In this document: positions 22,950 to 35,965 of the stretch, in pieces
Numbering within the stretch: the first letter of the stretch is position 1
How the letters are laid out: every line of letters starts with the position of its first letter
Assembly (NCBI GenBank): GCA_916613615.1
Contig: OU744730.1
Location: forward strand, 27,774,882 to 27,838,881
DNA length: 64,000 nucleotides
Direction of reading: 5' to 3'
DNA from: Steromphala cineraria
Taxonomy: Eukaryota > Mollusca > Gastropoda > Trochida > Trochidae
Position numbers and translations under genes: made by a program
Notes under the pieces: generated by a model
Database searches by the model: none
The model's input: only the letters and a program-made list of their open reading frames with translations
Told to the model about the DNA's origin: nothing

Positions 22950-25876
22950 TATCTTTTTTGTTTCATTATGAAAATATCTTTACAAAAATTACACCACACT
23001 TTTTAAATATTCGACAACATAAAATATGGATCATGCTGTGAAATAAAAGAAGTTTATCTTTTAAAACTTCAAAATAATTCTTGCACGGCAAGCTTTTCAG
23101 TGTATGATAATAAGCAGTTTTCTGTTTGAACATGGTCTTTGCTTTGATGAATCTGCAACTGAAAGGTCATGTTCATAAAAAAATAAAGAATGGATTCTTA
23201 TATACATCTTTTACAACTATTAAGTATATTAGGTTTCGATCTCAAGTGTTTAAAGTTGCTAGTCCAAACTTAGACTTGAAACTTGTCACCAATTTGTTTC
23301 AAACCAATATGTTTTGATGTTATCTGATATAGAATGCTATATATTTATGCTATATATAAACACTTGACATTCATTTCATACAAAAATGCTTTTTTGTCTC
23401 ATGTTTTGGATAATCATATTAGGATGTTGCTCAGACCAGTTAAATCATTGTAAGGTAGCACAATTGGAATTTCAAGTTCATTGTCCTTCTTTCAAAATAC
23501 TATTTACACCTCCCAAACAAGTTATCAAAATATCAATAAGATTGAAGAACTGATTATTTATAAGAAGAATGCCTAAACCTTCAATTATTTATCATCAAAA
23601 AGAAAGTTCCTATTTGTTTATTAACCACCACTCTTTCCTTTCTGATGTTTGACTAAAATATGTTCTTTTCTTTTTAATAAATCAATCTGCAAAACAAGAT
23701 TTTATTTTATTTTTTATTCTAAAAGAGATTCCTTATTATTCATCTTTTCTGTTTCGTTACAAGGACTATATATTTATCAATATTTTACTTATAGAACAAC
23801 TTTGCTGATCAGGACATATTGAAATCATATAACACAGGAAAAACTCTATAGATATTCTAATTGTAAAAAAGATATGATGCTCTCCTTCTCTAAATTAGTA
23901 TATATTACTATTGTGAATATATTCGATTTATTTGATATTTGGTAAAATCAACATAACAATCATACAAATGTTGATCATGTATATTGTGAGAACCTACACC
24001 AAAGACGTTCTCAAGAGAATCAGTTTAAACTTCATTTATTTACACATATCTCCCTGTTTATCATGATAGTAGTAAAATATAGGAAACCAATACTTTCAGA
24101 CAAACGTGGTAAATAATTAGCTTTTTTTCAAAGGTTAAACCAAACGTCAATCTAAAAAGAGAGTGAAAAAATGTGGTAGTTATCTTAAACCAACATTGGA
24201 ACTTTTTGAATTGTGCACTAAGATATCTGACCTTCATTTAATGACTTATCATTTTTAAATAATTGGGATAATATCGATTAATCGGGAAACATCTTCAAAT
24301 AAAATGTTCACCAATCTCAAAATGAAATATACTTGAATAATAGCCAAAAAAGATATATTCTTATGAAAGCGGGCAAAGATATGCCGCTATTTAAGTTTCA
24401 TAATGGTCACGGGGATTTCAGTTTTTCTAAAAATAACTTGCTTTTGATGACTGGTTACCCTTGGATACTCTATTTCAATTAAGAGATATAGATGAAAACT
24501 CTTATACTTGAAATCTTAAATTCACCAATTACTATTTCATTTTTCAAAAGAAATCAAGCCCTTCTGCTGTTTTCTTTGCCGTACATACAATATTAAAGAT
24601 GCTGTTTCATACTTGCATGCGGTTCAGGCTGAAATTTAGCTATTGAGAAAAGAAATACATCACTTTGTAGAAAAAATTTTCGTCGAAATTTTGATATCAT
24701 ATTTAGATTGTTTAATCAACAATAACATACTTATTTCGACACCCAAAGCACAGTACCCCTTGTAGAATGGGCATAGCATTTAACGAAGCCGCTTTCGGTG
24801 ATGTAATCTTTACGCGTGTAGGAATTACACCGTGTCACAACTAGCGTATTTGCGTTCGATGGGTATCAACTTTGGCAGCAACGAATACCTTATTCGGAGA
24901 AAAAGAAAAGAAAATCTAGTCGTTTTTCTAAAAATACAACAAATACATTAAAAATATTGCAAGTATGATACAGCATCTTCAAGAAAGGCAGGGGGGAAGT
25001 CGTCAGAACTGCCTTTACATGTGCGTCATAGCTCTATGACGACATGTTTAACAGTGACGTCATAACATTCAACAAAAGGCATGTCAAATGCAGCGGAAAT
25101 TAACACCATCTTATGTCTTTCTTTATTTTTGGACAGCGCGGTCAATTAAAACGAATTTTTATCATTTAATACAATAATTTTGACGATTAAAAGTGACATT
25201 AAAATAATGAACTATTACAAACAAGACTGTTATTTTGAACTACTTGGAACTGTCCATTCTGAAGAAGTGAGAACAATTGTACTTTCTCGACTGAGCATGG
25301 TTTTTAATGTTAGTCTTTTTCTCTCGTGTTTAAGCATCAAAATAATTGTGGGAAAGCTCTAAAGCTCAGAGATTATCGCAATAATTAATTAACGACAGAT
25401 GATTCGTAATTCCTGGGAACTAGTTGATTATTCTCATAATACAGTCAAATACTGTGTCACACCTTCTGTGCTCTACATTGATTACTCATATTACAAATGC
25501 AATGTGTTAATCTTGAGCTTTGGTGCCAATATAAAGAAAGTTCGTTATTATCTGCAGATTCTTTGCAAAAACAGGTACAGAAAAAAATGTATTTCAAAGA
25601 TTAGAGGAGTGTTTTAACTAAACAGCCAGTACAGTTTCAATCAAACTTAAGCTTTTTTTAACCGACTCAGTATAGTCTACCAGTATGGCAAGTTTTGCTG
25701 TTGAAATGATCTTGGAAAAAATGTATGAAAAATATTAATGATTTATCAAAGTAAAATTATCGTTTTAAATTGCAAAGTTCGCATATGTTATTAGAAATAG
25801 TGAAAGGACAATGCGGTAATGGAAGTACCATACTATTATTTGTCATATGCATTTATTATCTTTTCCAAACACTTTT
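22950..25876. other. Large interval without a recognised gene
   Basis: I saw no exon that fits the local family and no transposon protein. It is AT-rich, with a slightly more balanced stretch near 24740-25100 that contains TGACGTCAT at 25055. A dyad lies at 23987-24013. Confidence 0.45.
23987..24013. promoter_or_regulatory. 27-bp dyad TGAGAA...TTCTCA
   Basis: The same spacing as the G5 dyad, with both half-sites changed together (TGGGAA to TGAGAA, TTCCCA to TTCTCA). No PANprop exon was found directly downstream, so it may mark a lost gene. Confidence 0.3.
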
Positions 25877-26824
25877 TAGCTCATCTGGCCTGTAAGGCCC
25901 GATGGGCTTATGGCATGGCATGGTGTCCGGCGTCCGTCCGTCCATCCGACCGTCCGTCCGTCCATCCGTCCGTCCGTAAACTTTGTGGAATTTCGACTTC
26001 TTCTCCAGAACCATAAGGCCTAGAAAACTTAAACTAATAAGGGCCACAGGGGCCACACCCTTAAAAGCTATTTTCATATTCTTCTCCGGAACAATAAGGC
26101 CTAGAAAGCTGAAACTTTGTGTACAGACTCCTTGACTAGTGATGATTATAAATTGTAGCTTCGGTGGCCCTGTGACCCCTAATAAGGGCCACAGGGGCCA
26201 AGCCCTTAAAACCTATTTTCATCTTCTTCTCCAGAACCATAAGGCCTAGAAAGCTTAAACTTGGTGTACAGACTCCTTGACTAGTGAGGATTAGAAATGT
26301 TAGCTTTGGTGGCCCTGTGGCCCCTAATAAGGGCCACAGGGGCCACGCCCTAAAAAGCTTTTTTCATCTTCTTCTCCAGAACAATAAGGCCTAGAAAGCT
26401 GAAACTTTGTGTACAGACTCCTTGACTAGTGAGGATTATAAATTGTAGCTTTGGTGGTCCTGTGACCCCTTATAAGGGCCACAGGGGCCACGCCCTAAAA
26501 ACCTATTTTCATCTTCTTCTCTAGAAGCATTAGGCCTAGAAACCTTAGACTAAGTGTACAGACTCCTTGACTAGTGAGGATTATAAATTGTAGCTTTGGT
26601 GGCCCTGTGACCCCTATTAAGGGCCACAGGGGCCACACCCTAAAAACCTATTTTCATCTTCTTCTCCAAAACAATAAGGCCTAGAAAGCTTAAACATAGT
26701 GTACAGACTCCTTGACTAGTGAAGATTAATAATTGTAGATTTTGTGACCCTGTAGCCCCTACTAAGGGGGGAAACACATTGGCCACACCCTAAAGCAAAA
26801 TCAAATATACAGCCTGATGAGCTA
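25877..26824. repeat. Dispersed element with 145-bp internal tandem repeats, copy A
   Basis: It begins TAGCTCATCTGGC and ends GCCTGATGAGCTA, which are inverted repeats with one mismatch. A (CCGT)n/(CCAT)n run follows the start at 25931-25978. Then come tandem units of 145 bp: AATAAGGCCTAG or variants at about 26094, 26239, 26384, 26529 and 26674, each with GACTCCTTGACTAGTGAGGA and AAGGGCCACAGGGGCCAC. It has no coding capacity. The family looks like one common in bivalve genomes, from memory. Confidence 0.8.
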
Positions 26825-27429
26825 CAGAGCCAATGGTTCTTTTTATATATTTTTGAACAAGGTCCATTGAGAAACATTCGATTTTGTAAAACGGCGATAC
26901 TAACGCATTGCCATATATTTCAAGAGACAAGCTCCTTCATAATCTGCAAAATGAATGAGATGTATGATTCCCTAGATGTAATAATAAACTAACAGATTGC
27001 TAGTTTATTTATTTTTTAGCAGATTTTAATTTTAGATTTCAATTTTATACGACTAATAAGGGGATAAATACTGCTATATCCATATTACAACACAAACATT
27101 ACATGTATCATGACATATTTCCTTTTAAATGATTTGTAAAGGAAAGCAAATACACTGATGTTTTCTCGTGGGAATTATCATGATTTGCAATTATATTGAT
27201 GAAGGTTGATATATTGTTAGAAAGACAGATATATTGAATATCGTCATTCTGTAAGGCCTTTAAAAGACAAAAAGGTCAAACTAATTCCTGCTTCAAAATT
27301 TATATTTTTTCTAAGATTAGCGCAAACAGTAACTATAACCGAAGGTTGCTGAACTGAGGCAGACGTCTTGAGTTCAGAAGGAATCAACAGTTGTATGAAG
27401 CTACCACACACAGACGTCTTGAGTTCAGA

Positions 27430-30400
27430 ATGAATCAACAAATGTTCATAGCTTTTCTGTTTGGGCTCCTTTACCTTGTTTTGGTTGGTGCTGACCTCCC
27501 TATTAGAAAACCGTTTGGTCCAAAAATGTGTGATGATATTTGTTACAAGCAGGAAACTTGCTGTTCCTATATCTTCGATCCAATTCATCTGTCTTGCAAG
27601 TTGATGCCAAAGGGAAGCAATACAGAAACTCCTGTCGTTTTAGAGAAAGAGGTAAGTACATTGTTGTGACTTTTCACAAAACGGTTCACAACGTTTTTTT
27701 GTCCTATATTCATATTTGAAGATAATCTACTTTGGTTACAATATAACTTTTTTTTTAAAAATGTGTTAAATCCATCACTCGTACGTTTAACAATAGGGCA
27801 AAGGTTCAAGGGCACCACCCTAGGTCACCCAAGCTTCGGACACTTTTGATTATTAGCTTACACAATAATATTTGAAAGTTCTGCAAGATAATTGTTTCTA
27901 AATCTCTCTTTTCAATTTATTTGAAAAACTATTACTTTCACTTCTTCATTGCTCTTTTTTGCTCTTTTTCATTGCTCTTTTTTGGACAGTTTTCATGATT
28001 CATTTCCGATTCAAGTAAGAATTTGAAAAGTATTTGTCCATGTTACTGAAGTTAATGGAATGTAGGAAGCGCAAAAACATCATAGGTTGTATTCATGTGC
28101 CTGTAATGCCCGATGGGCTTATGGCATGCTATAGTGTCCGGCGTCCGTCCATCCATCCGTAAACTTTGTACATTTTCGACTTCTTCTCCAGATGCTGAAA
28201 CTTTGTGTACAGACTCCTTGACTAATAAGGATTAAAACTTGTAGCTTTGTTGGCCCTGTGACCCCTAATAAGGGCCACACGGCCCACGCCCTTAAAATAC
28301 CTTTTTTCATCATTTTCTGAAGCACAAGGCCTAGAAAATTAAAACATTTTGTACAGACTCCTTGACTAGTGAGAATTAGGGTTTATAGCTTTGGTGGCCC
28401 TGTGGCCCCTAATAAGGGCCACAGTGGCCACGTCCTAAAACCCTTTTTCTACTACTACAGAAGCGTAAGGTCTAGAAAGCTGAAACCTTGTGTACATACT
28501 CCTATACTAACGAGGAATATAATCTGTAGCTTTGATGACCCTGTGACCTCTAATAAGGGCTGCAGGTGACACGCCCTTAAAACCTATTTTCATCTTTTCC
28601 TCCAGAAGCTTAAGGCCTAGAAAGCTGAAGCCTTGTCTAAAGACTCCTAAGTTAGATAAGGAGGATTCTAAATTGTACACTTGATGACCCTGTGGACCCT
28701 ACTAAGGGGAGAATCACATTTGGCACACCCTAAAGCAAAATTGAAGCCTGGTGAGCTACAGAGCCAATGGTTATTTTTTTTAGATATAACAAAATGACCA
28801 TGGTATGGACAGTTTTCACCATGGTGTCCATATTCCCAACAAATGCCATGGAAACATAAATATGCATTCAACCAACATTATGATAAAATAATTTACTATG
28901 AAAGCAGTTATTTTATTGTGCATTTTTGTTTTGTAATGCAGTGCTTGCATATGCCATTGTGATGTCATCAAATTCTAGCGAGGCATGCAGCAGTTGCCAT
29001 TGATTTTATCATGGAAAAGCATGCTGTCTATTAATGAACAATTCATGTTTGCGGAACACTGTTATATCATGTAACAAAATGACTTAATTCCTGTTTGATG
29101 CTGATAAGAACCATTTCGATGAACATCTTAATCAGGCAACACCATACACAATTATAACAGTTACTTTCAATTAGTCAACAATTATTTCTGCTAATTAAGG
29201 TCGGTTAAACCTATCTTTTCAGTGCAAGGAAAACGCAGCGTGGTGTCTGCAACAATTTCACAACATGGTCCTCGAATTGTTGCAGCTATTTGTGTTGGCT
29301 ATTGTAGTCATGCTTGTTTTGTCACCCTTGGTTTAGGCCCAAGCTTGTTACATTTCGCCCTGAACATACCAAGCTTGGACTATACATGTACAGCTGCGTA
29401 TCCTAAGTTTGTTCATTTACCTGCGTTTTAGATGCAAATATCATTTAATTTGGAATGTCCTTGGGGCATCCTAGCATTGCGAACATTTCGAAAACACTAT
29501 TTTGTATTTTTCTCTACAAAATCCTTCATTAGTGATCAATAGCTTTAGACCTAAGTCATATTTGTTCCTTTGCATTAATGCAATGTAATTATACTGATTT
29601 CTTTCTTACAAAGTTTAAATGGAATATTTCAATCGAAATTTAAGAAAATCTTAATTTCACAAATATGACCCCATCTGTTTATTCAATCATGCCAAATATC
29701 TAAATTCATCATCAGTGACAAGACGATCCCGGTTTTGATATGGTTTCTGAATGATTGTTTTACTAATAAATAATTTCTTTGAGAGGCATTTTAGAAGTTG
29801 GGATGACAATGATGCTGAGGAATATATGGATGACAACTTCTTTGTTCATTGTATGCGACGTTTCGACACAGATTCTTGTGTCGTTGTGTCATTAATAAAT
29901 AATTGGTTGACGTTGGTAGTTCCTGGAGCTCCTGGAGTTATTTAATGGACCTCAAAATGAAACCAAACTTAACGATATTTGCACTAAGATACACAAGCAA
30001 GTGAACAAACTTAAGACACACAGCTGTACTTTGCCCAGAGTCTAGTGATGGGTGTCACATAACCTCTAAAGTGCCTTACAACTTCAGCTGCCTTCCAGTT
30101 TCTAATATACCAATGATAAAGCTATTCCCTGTTGGGCTAAGAACGACATGTATTCCTGCTTCTTTAAATGAAATATGTTATGATTTTTTAATGTCCAGGC
30201 TGAATATCAATTTATTTATGTGAAACATAAATAAATCATGCTGAGAAAAGTACCTTCGTTTTTTGTTGATAGCTGATGATTAACTAGAACATTTAACAAA
30301 ACAAAGAAAATAGTTTGAAAAATTTAATGCTTTTTTATTTTTAAGTCATATTTTGAATTGGCATAATCGCAAAAGAGAAATTCTTCTTTTGCAGTCACCC

Positions 30401-32344
30401 TGCCAAATATATGTCTATATTCAGAAAAACACAACAAGATGTCTGAATAATTCAAAGGAGATTGGTTCAAGTAAGTCCATTCTAAATTGTAAGTATTTTC
30501 TTCATTGGTTTTGCATTAGGAATCTTTCATGAAATTATAACGATTTGTTCTGTTTTTAGAGGCACATATGCAAAACAATAAAAGTTGTTGAAAAGTACCA
30601 TCTTAAGACCATTAATAATATTTTAACATGTGTCATGTTAAAGCCTAATGCAAACATTAGAAAAATATTTAGAAAAACGTCTGTTAATTAACAAGGTGGA
30701 CAATGAATGTGTTCAAATACTTTACATGTATTTATACAAACGGGCCACAACCTAGTGATTAAACAAGTACTGCTACCAAATGAGGGATATTTCAACACCC
30801 TATTGTCTTAAATGAAAATGAACGAGAGGTTCATCATGCATGTCATGTATCACACAAAATAATCAGGTAATCAATTAAAAACAATATCTGTTTACGCTTC
30901 TTAAAATTATGCTTTTCTGGAAATCCTTATTTTGATGGGAGAGGATTGGTACATATATGAAAAAGTATGGTTGAGTCTGATAATTTAACAAATTATTTTA
31001 AAAGAAGGTAATTCAATTTGATAACATCTTTATAAGTTTTCATTTTTTCATTCATTTCATATCGTTCATTTAAAACATTTCGCAATAAGCACATTAAATT
31101 AAATTCTAGAATGACACAAAGAGTATTGAAAAGACTTGAACAAACTCAAAGGTATCACACCATGTATGCAATTGAGAAAAGTGCTCAAAGAACATGTGGT
31201 CAACTTATTGTTTTTAGCTACTAGCATCATTTTGTTTTTAATAGACGTCTTTTTTTGTAAATATTTATTGTCATATCGGTGGCGACTGAATCATGATAGT
31301 ATAAAGTATTTTCAACATATTTCAGCAGATAAGGTATTTGATTTCAATTAAAGATTACAAAAAATAATTACAAGCTCTTGCACATATCAAAATGAGGAAA
31401 AACATTAATATTTAGGTTAAATGTGACCATCTTTTACCAGAATTATGATTTCTTGTTATGAAATTATTAATACATCGAAGATATATATTTTGAAAACTGT
31501 AAACAAAAGAATTCACATTTATTTTTCAGCTACGTCACAACAACCAACATTTAGCGGAAATCTCCTTGCTGTACCTCACATATCAGAAATCGGCAGACCA
31601 CTCTACCAAGCACACCTACTTTCCTTGAATACATTGAATGTAACACCCTACACACAACTGAAGAGCAGGCGAATCGTTGCAATGGTCTTCATCCCCAAAC
31701 TGAACATATTAGTTCTTTCAAAGAGTGCTTATCTTAAACAGATTTTCTCATTTGATTTTAAAACCGTGGATACTGTTAAATTAGCAAATTACGCACCGTT
31801 AGCTTTTGGTCTAGATAATGAACGTTTGTTGATATTTTTCTTTAACAAGATAAAAAATAAGGAAGGAAAGAAGTGGGAGCTGTTCAAGTTACATATGGAT
31901 GGCAAACAATTAGAAAGAGTCAAAATATTTAATATACATTTCATTTCTGCAATTGCAGTGAATTCCCATGAAGAATTATTGTACAGTAGCTATAAAAAGG
32001 TGATTTTTGTTTTTAATTATGATGGCAAGATGATGAAGGAAATAAAGATTCCTCACGCCACAAGCACGCTGTGCTTAGATAGCAGTAAATATGTACTTTA
32101 TCTAAATTTCAAGAAAACAGTTAGTTTCATTCAACTTAATAGAACAAGCTACTATCACAGTATAACTCAGCTCAGTCGAAACCCTAGACAGTTGGTAACT
32201 GATGGACATAAAGTATACGTTTCCTATTGGCAAAATACGTGGGTAACTGCAGTTAAATGGAAAAATGGAGTTAGGATCTCAAAGATATATGTGGATCTAA
32301 AAGGCCTTGGTCACAAAGGACTTCAGATCTGTCTAATCGAGTAA
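27430..32344 (+). CDS. G6: secreted PANprop protein, beta type, 360 aa
   Basis: The exons are 27430-27651 (donor GTAAGT), 30425-30470 (46 nt; acceptor ATTCAG, donor GTAAGT) and 31530-32344 (acceptor TTTCAG). Their sum is 1083 nt in one frame. Exon 1 encodes a strong leader (MFIAFLFGLLYLVLVGA) and RKPFGPKMC, with Cys at 34, 38, 44, 45 and 56, and FDPIHLSCKLM. Exon 2 reads KNTTRCLNNSKEIGS and pairs with KCLNNST in G1. Exon 3 encodes LLAVPHIS, RIVAMVFIPKLNILVLSK, APLAFGLDNERLLIFF, AIAVNSHEELLYSS, TLCLDSSKYVLYL and GLQICLIE. Intron 1 (2.8 kb) contains a repeat. The 46-nt exon is supported by homology and phase, not by a transcript. Confidence 0.82.
28093..28770. repeat. 145-bp-unit dispersed element, copy B (in G6 intron 1)
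   Basis: Same layout as 25877-26824: CCTGTAATGCCCGATGGGCT, a short CCGTCC run, then about three to four diverged units (AAGGCCTAG or a variant at 28328, 28468 and 28613), and the end TGGTGAGCTACAGAGCCAAT. It has fewer units and more divergence than copy A. Confidence 0.75.
28771..30424. other. Rest of G6 intron 1
   Basis: 28945-28990 resembles 2633-2690. TATGGACA...TGTCCATA (28804-28832) is a short inverted repeat. 29770-29820 can read FFERHFRSWDDNDAEE and recurs inverted at about 34380-34435. No exon is proposed. Confidence 0.4.
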
Positions 32345-32418
32345 GAAGATTTTGTTTGATTTTGTTTGATGTCCCGATGTTTCTTTAATGTAAGAATTTG
32401 TGTTGACATCTCAAACTC

Positions 32419-32424
32419 AATAAA
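32419..32424 (+). terminator. Poly(A) signal AATAAA of G6
   Basis: A canonical hexamer 75 nt after the TAA at 32342-32344. Confidence 0.7.
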
Positions 32425-35344
32425 GAAATTTCTTGACCTTTTGACACTGTTTTTGAATTACTATTACCTCTGTTCTCATGTTGGGTTGACTTTAATAAAA
32501 AAAATTGCAAAGATATAATAATCACAATGATTTGTGTTTTTCAGACATCAGTGATTCTTTTTTATCATTTACAATTTCCAATGCATTTTTGGGGTTAATA
32601 AAAACTTATCATTTTGCACTATTGCATTAGTGTCTTTAAAATTGCATTAAAAAAATGACACCAAGGATTCTCATTAAAATATGATCATATTGTTGATCAG
32701 ACAGTGTAAAGACTATGTAATGAGCATTCACGTGTAACTTTTAAAAAATCAGGGTTAATACTTAGAAACATTGTTTCTTATTAGTGTGGAAAATAATTGT
32801 GCATATATTAAGGTATTATTGTGTTAAAAGCTTGAGACAGAACCATGACGTTTCACTACATTATCACTGAGAATATCATACTAACAAATTTATATCACAA
32901 ATAGATAAAATATAATTTTTGTTCAAATACAAAAAGCAAGATCCAAACGACACCAATACAAGAACTAATATACAAAAAACTAAAAGATATTCATGTTGTC
33001 CTCAACAGCTATTTGAAGTTTCTTTTAACGTAGATCAACCACATTTATGAATTATTATTGCAATATACTGATATTCTATCATGTGAACAGCATTGTAATG
33101 GAATTGCAGTGAGTAGTTTTGTAAATAACATTCCAAATTCACGATGTCATCTTGGACTCACTTAGTTACATAATCGTAGTAACCTTTGAGAGATTTAACT
33201 TCATTATAGCAAAAACTTCTTATCCTCGAACAATGCACTCAATCAGCTACAGCCATCTTTTTGTACCATGAGTAGAAAATGAGGACACTTCTTTCCTGGA
33301 AGAAGCTATGGGTAATGAGGGTCAAACAAATGGGTATAAAGGGAGGTTGGTTCTGCCCAGGGGCCACTCCTTTTCAGCTTTTAGATAGCAGCGGCTCCCC
33401 TTGTTTTGGTTGAGTTCTTTTAAGTTGTATATATATTAGTCTAAATTTCATTTTTTGACTGTTTCACAAGTTTTTGAGGATTTGTGTCCAAGTTCAAGTA
33501 AACCTAAGTCTGTTTCTGGGTACTAAGTAAAACTTATTCATGTTTATATTATATCATTATTACTAAGCATCAAGTCCGTATTTTTCTCCAAGTTGTTTTC
33601 AGAGTTTCTTTGCAACATTGAACGCTTCATGTCATATAATGTTGACGATAGAGTGATGGGAAATATTCAAAGTCATAAGATACTCTAAAGACCCATTTGC
33701 CGAAATAATTGTAAATCCCAGTTGTAGGAAATAATCCAGTTCCAGTTTGGGATGATTCCTGACCCGTATGGAAATGACAGACTCGGTCTTCTGAACATTG
33801 CGTAAATAAATTACCAGCAAAACATGTCTTCCAGTATAAACAAACATGGTGTTGAACTTGTCAATAACTGCTTTATCTTTGTCCACGATATTTAAAAGTA
33901 CACACTCGTTGGAAAGATAGAAAGGATGGTTTATTGAAAACATTTGCTGGTTTCTCCGCACACATGAAAGAGAAAATTAGCAGTTTACCCTGGAGTAACA
34001 GCGAACTTGTAGTACACTCTAACTTAGGTTTCTCTTAGTGCAACCAAACATCACTCTTAGATAATTACACAGCACATCAAATAAGTGAAACAACTTTACC
34101 AGTAATTAGTTAATTAGACGTTCATGAACATTGTCGTCATCTGAGTTTGCATAAGACCTACCCTTGTAGGTGATACAATGGATACAGCAAAATATTGAAC
34201 GTTAGCTATCTAACGTGCTCTTGACTACTACAATTTTTGCAGGTCTTAGTAAAGTGAAGGTAATAAATGTACATTATATATGTAACTATGAGTAAAACTT
34301 TCGTAAAAACCTATTTTCCTATTTCTCTTAGATTTAACAACTATTTGAAAAATAAGTCATATATGTCCTGTTGTGATTGTTCCTCAGCATTATTGTCATT
34401 CCAACTTCTAAAATGCCTCTCAAAGAAGTTAATTTGAAGTAATTTAACCGTGCAATAATAAATTGAAATACAGTGGTTTTTAATAAGTTTTTCAATTGTC
34501 CATCTAGATATCTTGCAAACTCTTGCAATTGGGACATTATATAAGAATGTTTTCTTGAATTATTTAGTACTTGTACAGAAGAAAAGCTATTGTAAAGTGT
34601 ACACTTTCTCTTTATCAAATTTAAGACTCATTGATGAAAAATAACATATTTGAAAATGGAAACTTGACAATATATATATTAAGATGATACACACACAAAG
34701 TAAATCTACACAAATATTTATCAAATGTAAAAGTTGATATACAAAACACAAAGAAACCATTGCGCCTACTTCAGAATTAAGTCACTGAACAATAATGCAA
34801 TCCAACAGTCTTCTGAAAATGTGCATGGCATTAATACATGTGAAATGAAAGATCTTAAATTCTGGGGTCTACAATATTTTTATTACAATGTCTCAATTTA
34901 GAAATATTTAAAAGCTGCTTATTCAGAATTTGATCAGCAGTACCCCTTGAAGTTGTAGCAAGACCTTCTTCTTACCACTACCAACATCAGTTGAGGTATA
35001 TCCCCAACAGTAACTATGAAGGTGGTTATTTATGGAGACATCTGCAAACCAATTCTTGTGAAAAAAGGGAATTCTAAACAAGATAGAATGAATTTTAAAT
35101 TTTAAAAATATAACTCCTCCTGTCATTATCATCTTTGAAAAAAATTGCAAAAGAAATTGCACCATCCCCAAATTAAAAAATTTTTTTTTACACTTAATCA
35201 ATGGGTGCTTCTCCATCAGTACAGCTGATCATAAAGTTATTTAATTGACATTAAAACAAAATCCAAATTACATGATATTTGCTTTAAGATACGCTTGTAA
35301 TTGAAGAAACGTTTGGAATGATGCTCTATTTATATGACCATATC
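32425..35344. other. Interval without a recognised gene
   Basis: A minus-strand open frame at 33632-33961 (about 109 codons, containing FNTMFVYTGRHVLLVIYLRN) has a protein-like composition, but I recognise no family, start or splice sites. A TATA-like GGGTATAAAGGGAGG at about 33333 precedes a GC-richer stretch. The 34380-34435 segment is the inverted partner of 29770-29820. Confidence 0.35.
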
Positions 35345-35460
35345 AGGGGGCCGTTGCACAAAACGATTTAACACTAAGGTTAACCTTAGTGCCATCCTTT
35401 AACAATGCACTAAGGCTACCTTAGTGACTTAAGTTCACCTTTGTGACCTTAAGCCATACA
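35345..35460. repeat. Palindrome-rich repeat (GGGGGCCGTTGCACAAAACG)
   Basis: It contains the perfect 20-bp palindrome CACTAAGGTTAACCTTAGTG (35372-35391) and, just after, CACTAAGG-CTA-CCTTAGTG. The GGGCCGTTGCACAAAACGAT start resembles MITE ends common in molluscs, from memory. Borders are uncertain. Confidence 0.5.
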
Positions 35461-35488
35461 TTCTCAATTAACAGGATATTTGCACAAG

Positions 35489-35965
35489 GAAACACTTGTA
35501 CATGAACTAATATTGGTATGTAGCTGTAGCTGCAGAGAAATGCTCATTACTGTTCAATCACAAGTTCAGTTATAACTTCTCTAATACCAACATTAAAAAG
35601 TTTATTCCATGCAAAAATATTTCCTTATAAGACTTATTCACATATTTTTTCATGACAAAAGCTATAAATTCGGCCATATCATTTGTTGAATGTTTCTGCA
35701 AGCACTCTATTTTAGTTTAGAAAATAAAGAGGCAAATAGTTTTCGACAAACTAGCACTCAGAAGTACTATACAAATTTCACAACATGATAAAAATGGCAT
35801 ACAAGGCGACTGCATTGAAGTTGAGGTTCATCAAAACTATGCTAGCATTTGGGTTCAAATCAACAACATGGATGAACAATCAAGTGATTTTATTGTCTGT
35901 GCAGATTACAGATGCAATAAAAAAAACTAATTCTGTGGTAATATATATCAGATTGTCCTACAAGG
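35489..35965. repeat. Duplicated 3' flank of an alpha PANprop gene, copy A
   Basis: It matches 40679-41005, the 3' flank of G7. Shared strings include TTTATTCCATGCAAAAAT, AAATTCGGCCATATCATTTG, TAGAAAATAAAGAGGCAAAT and CTGTGGTAATATATAT. The match is interrupted at 35770-35925. No propeller exon adjoins it, so it may mark a lost gene. Confidence 0.7.

Noticed and set aside
25931..25978. Possible CRISPR-like array of CCGTCCGT repeats
   Set aside because: It is a simple (CCGT)n/(CCAT)n microsatellite inside a dispersed repeat of a eukaryotic genome.
33632..33961. 109-codon minus-strand open frame as a gene
   Set aside because: No recognised family, start context, splice sites or paralogue. It was left as a note in the interval description.
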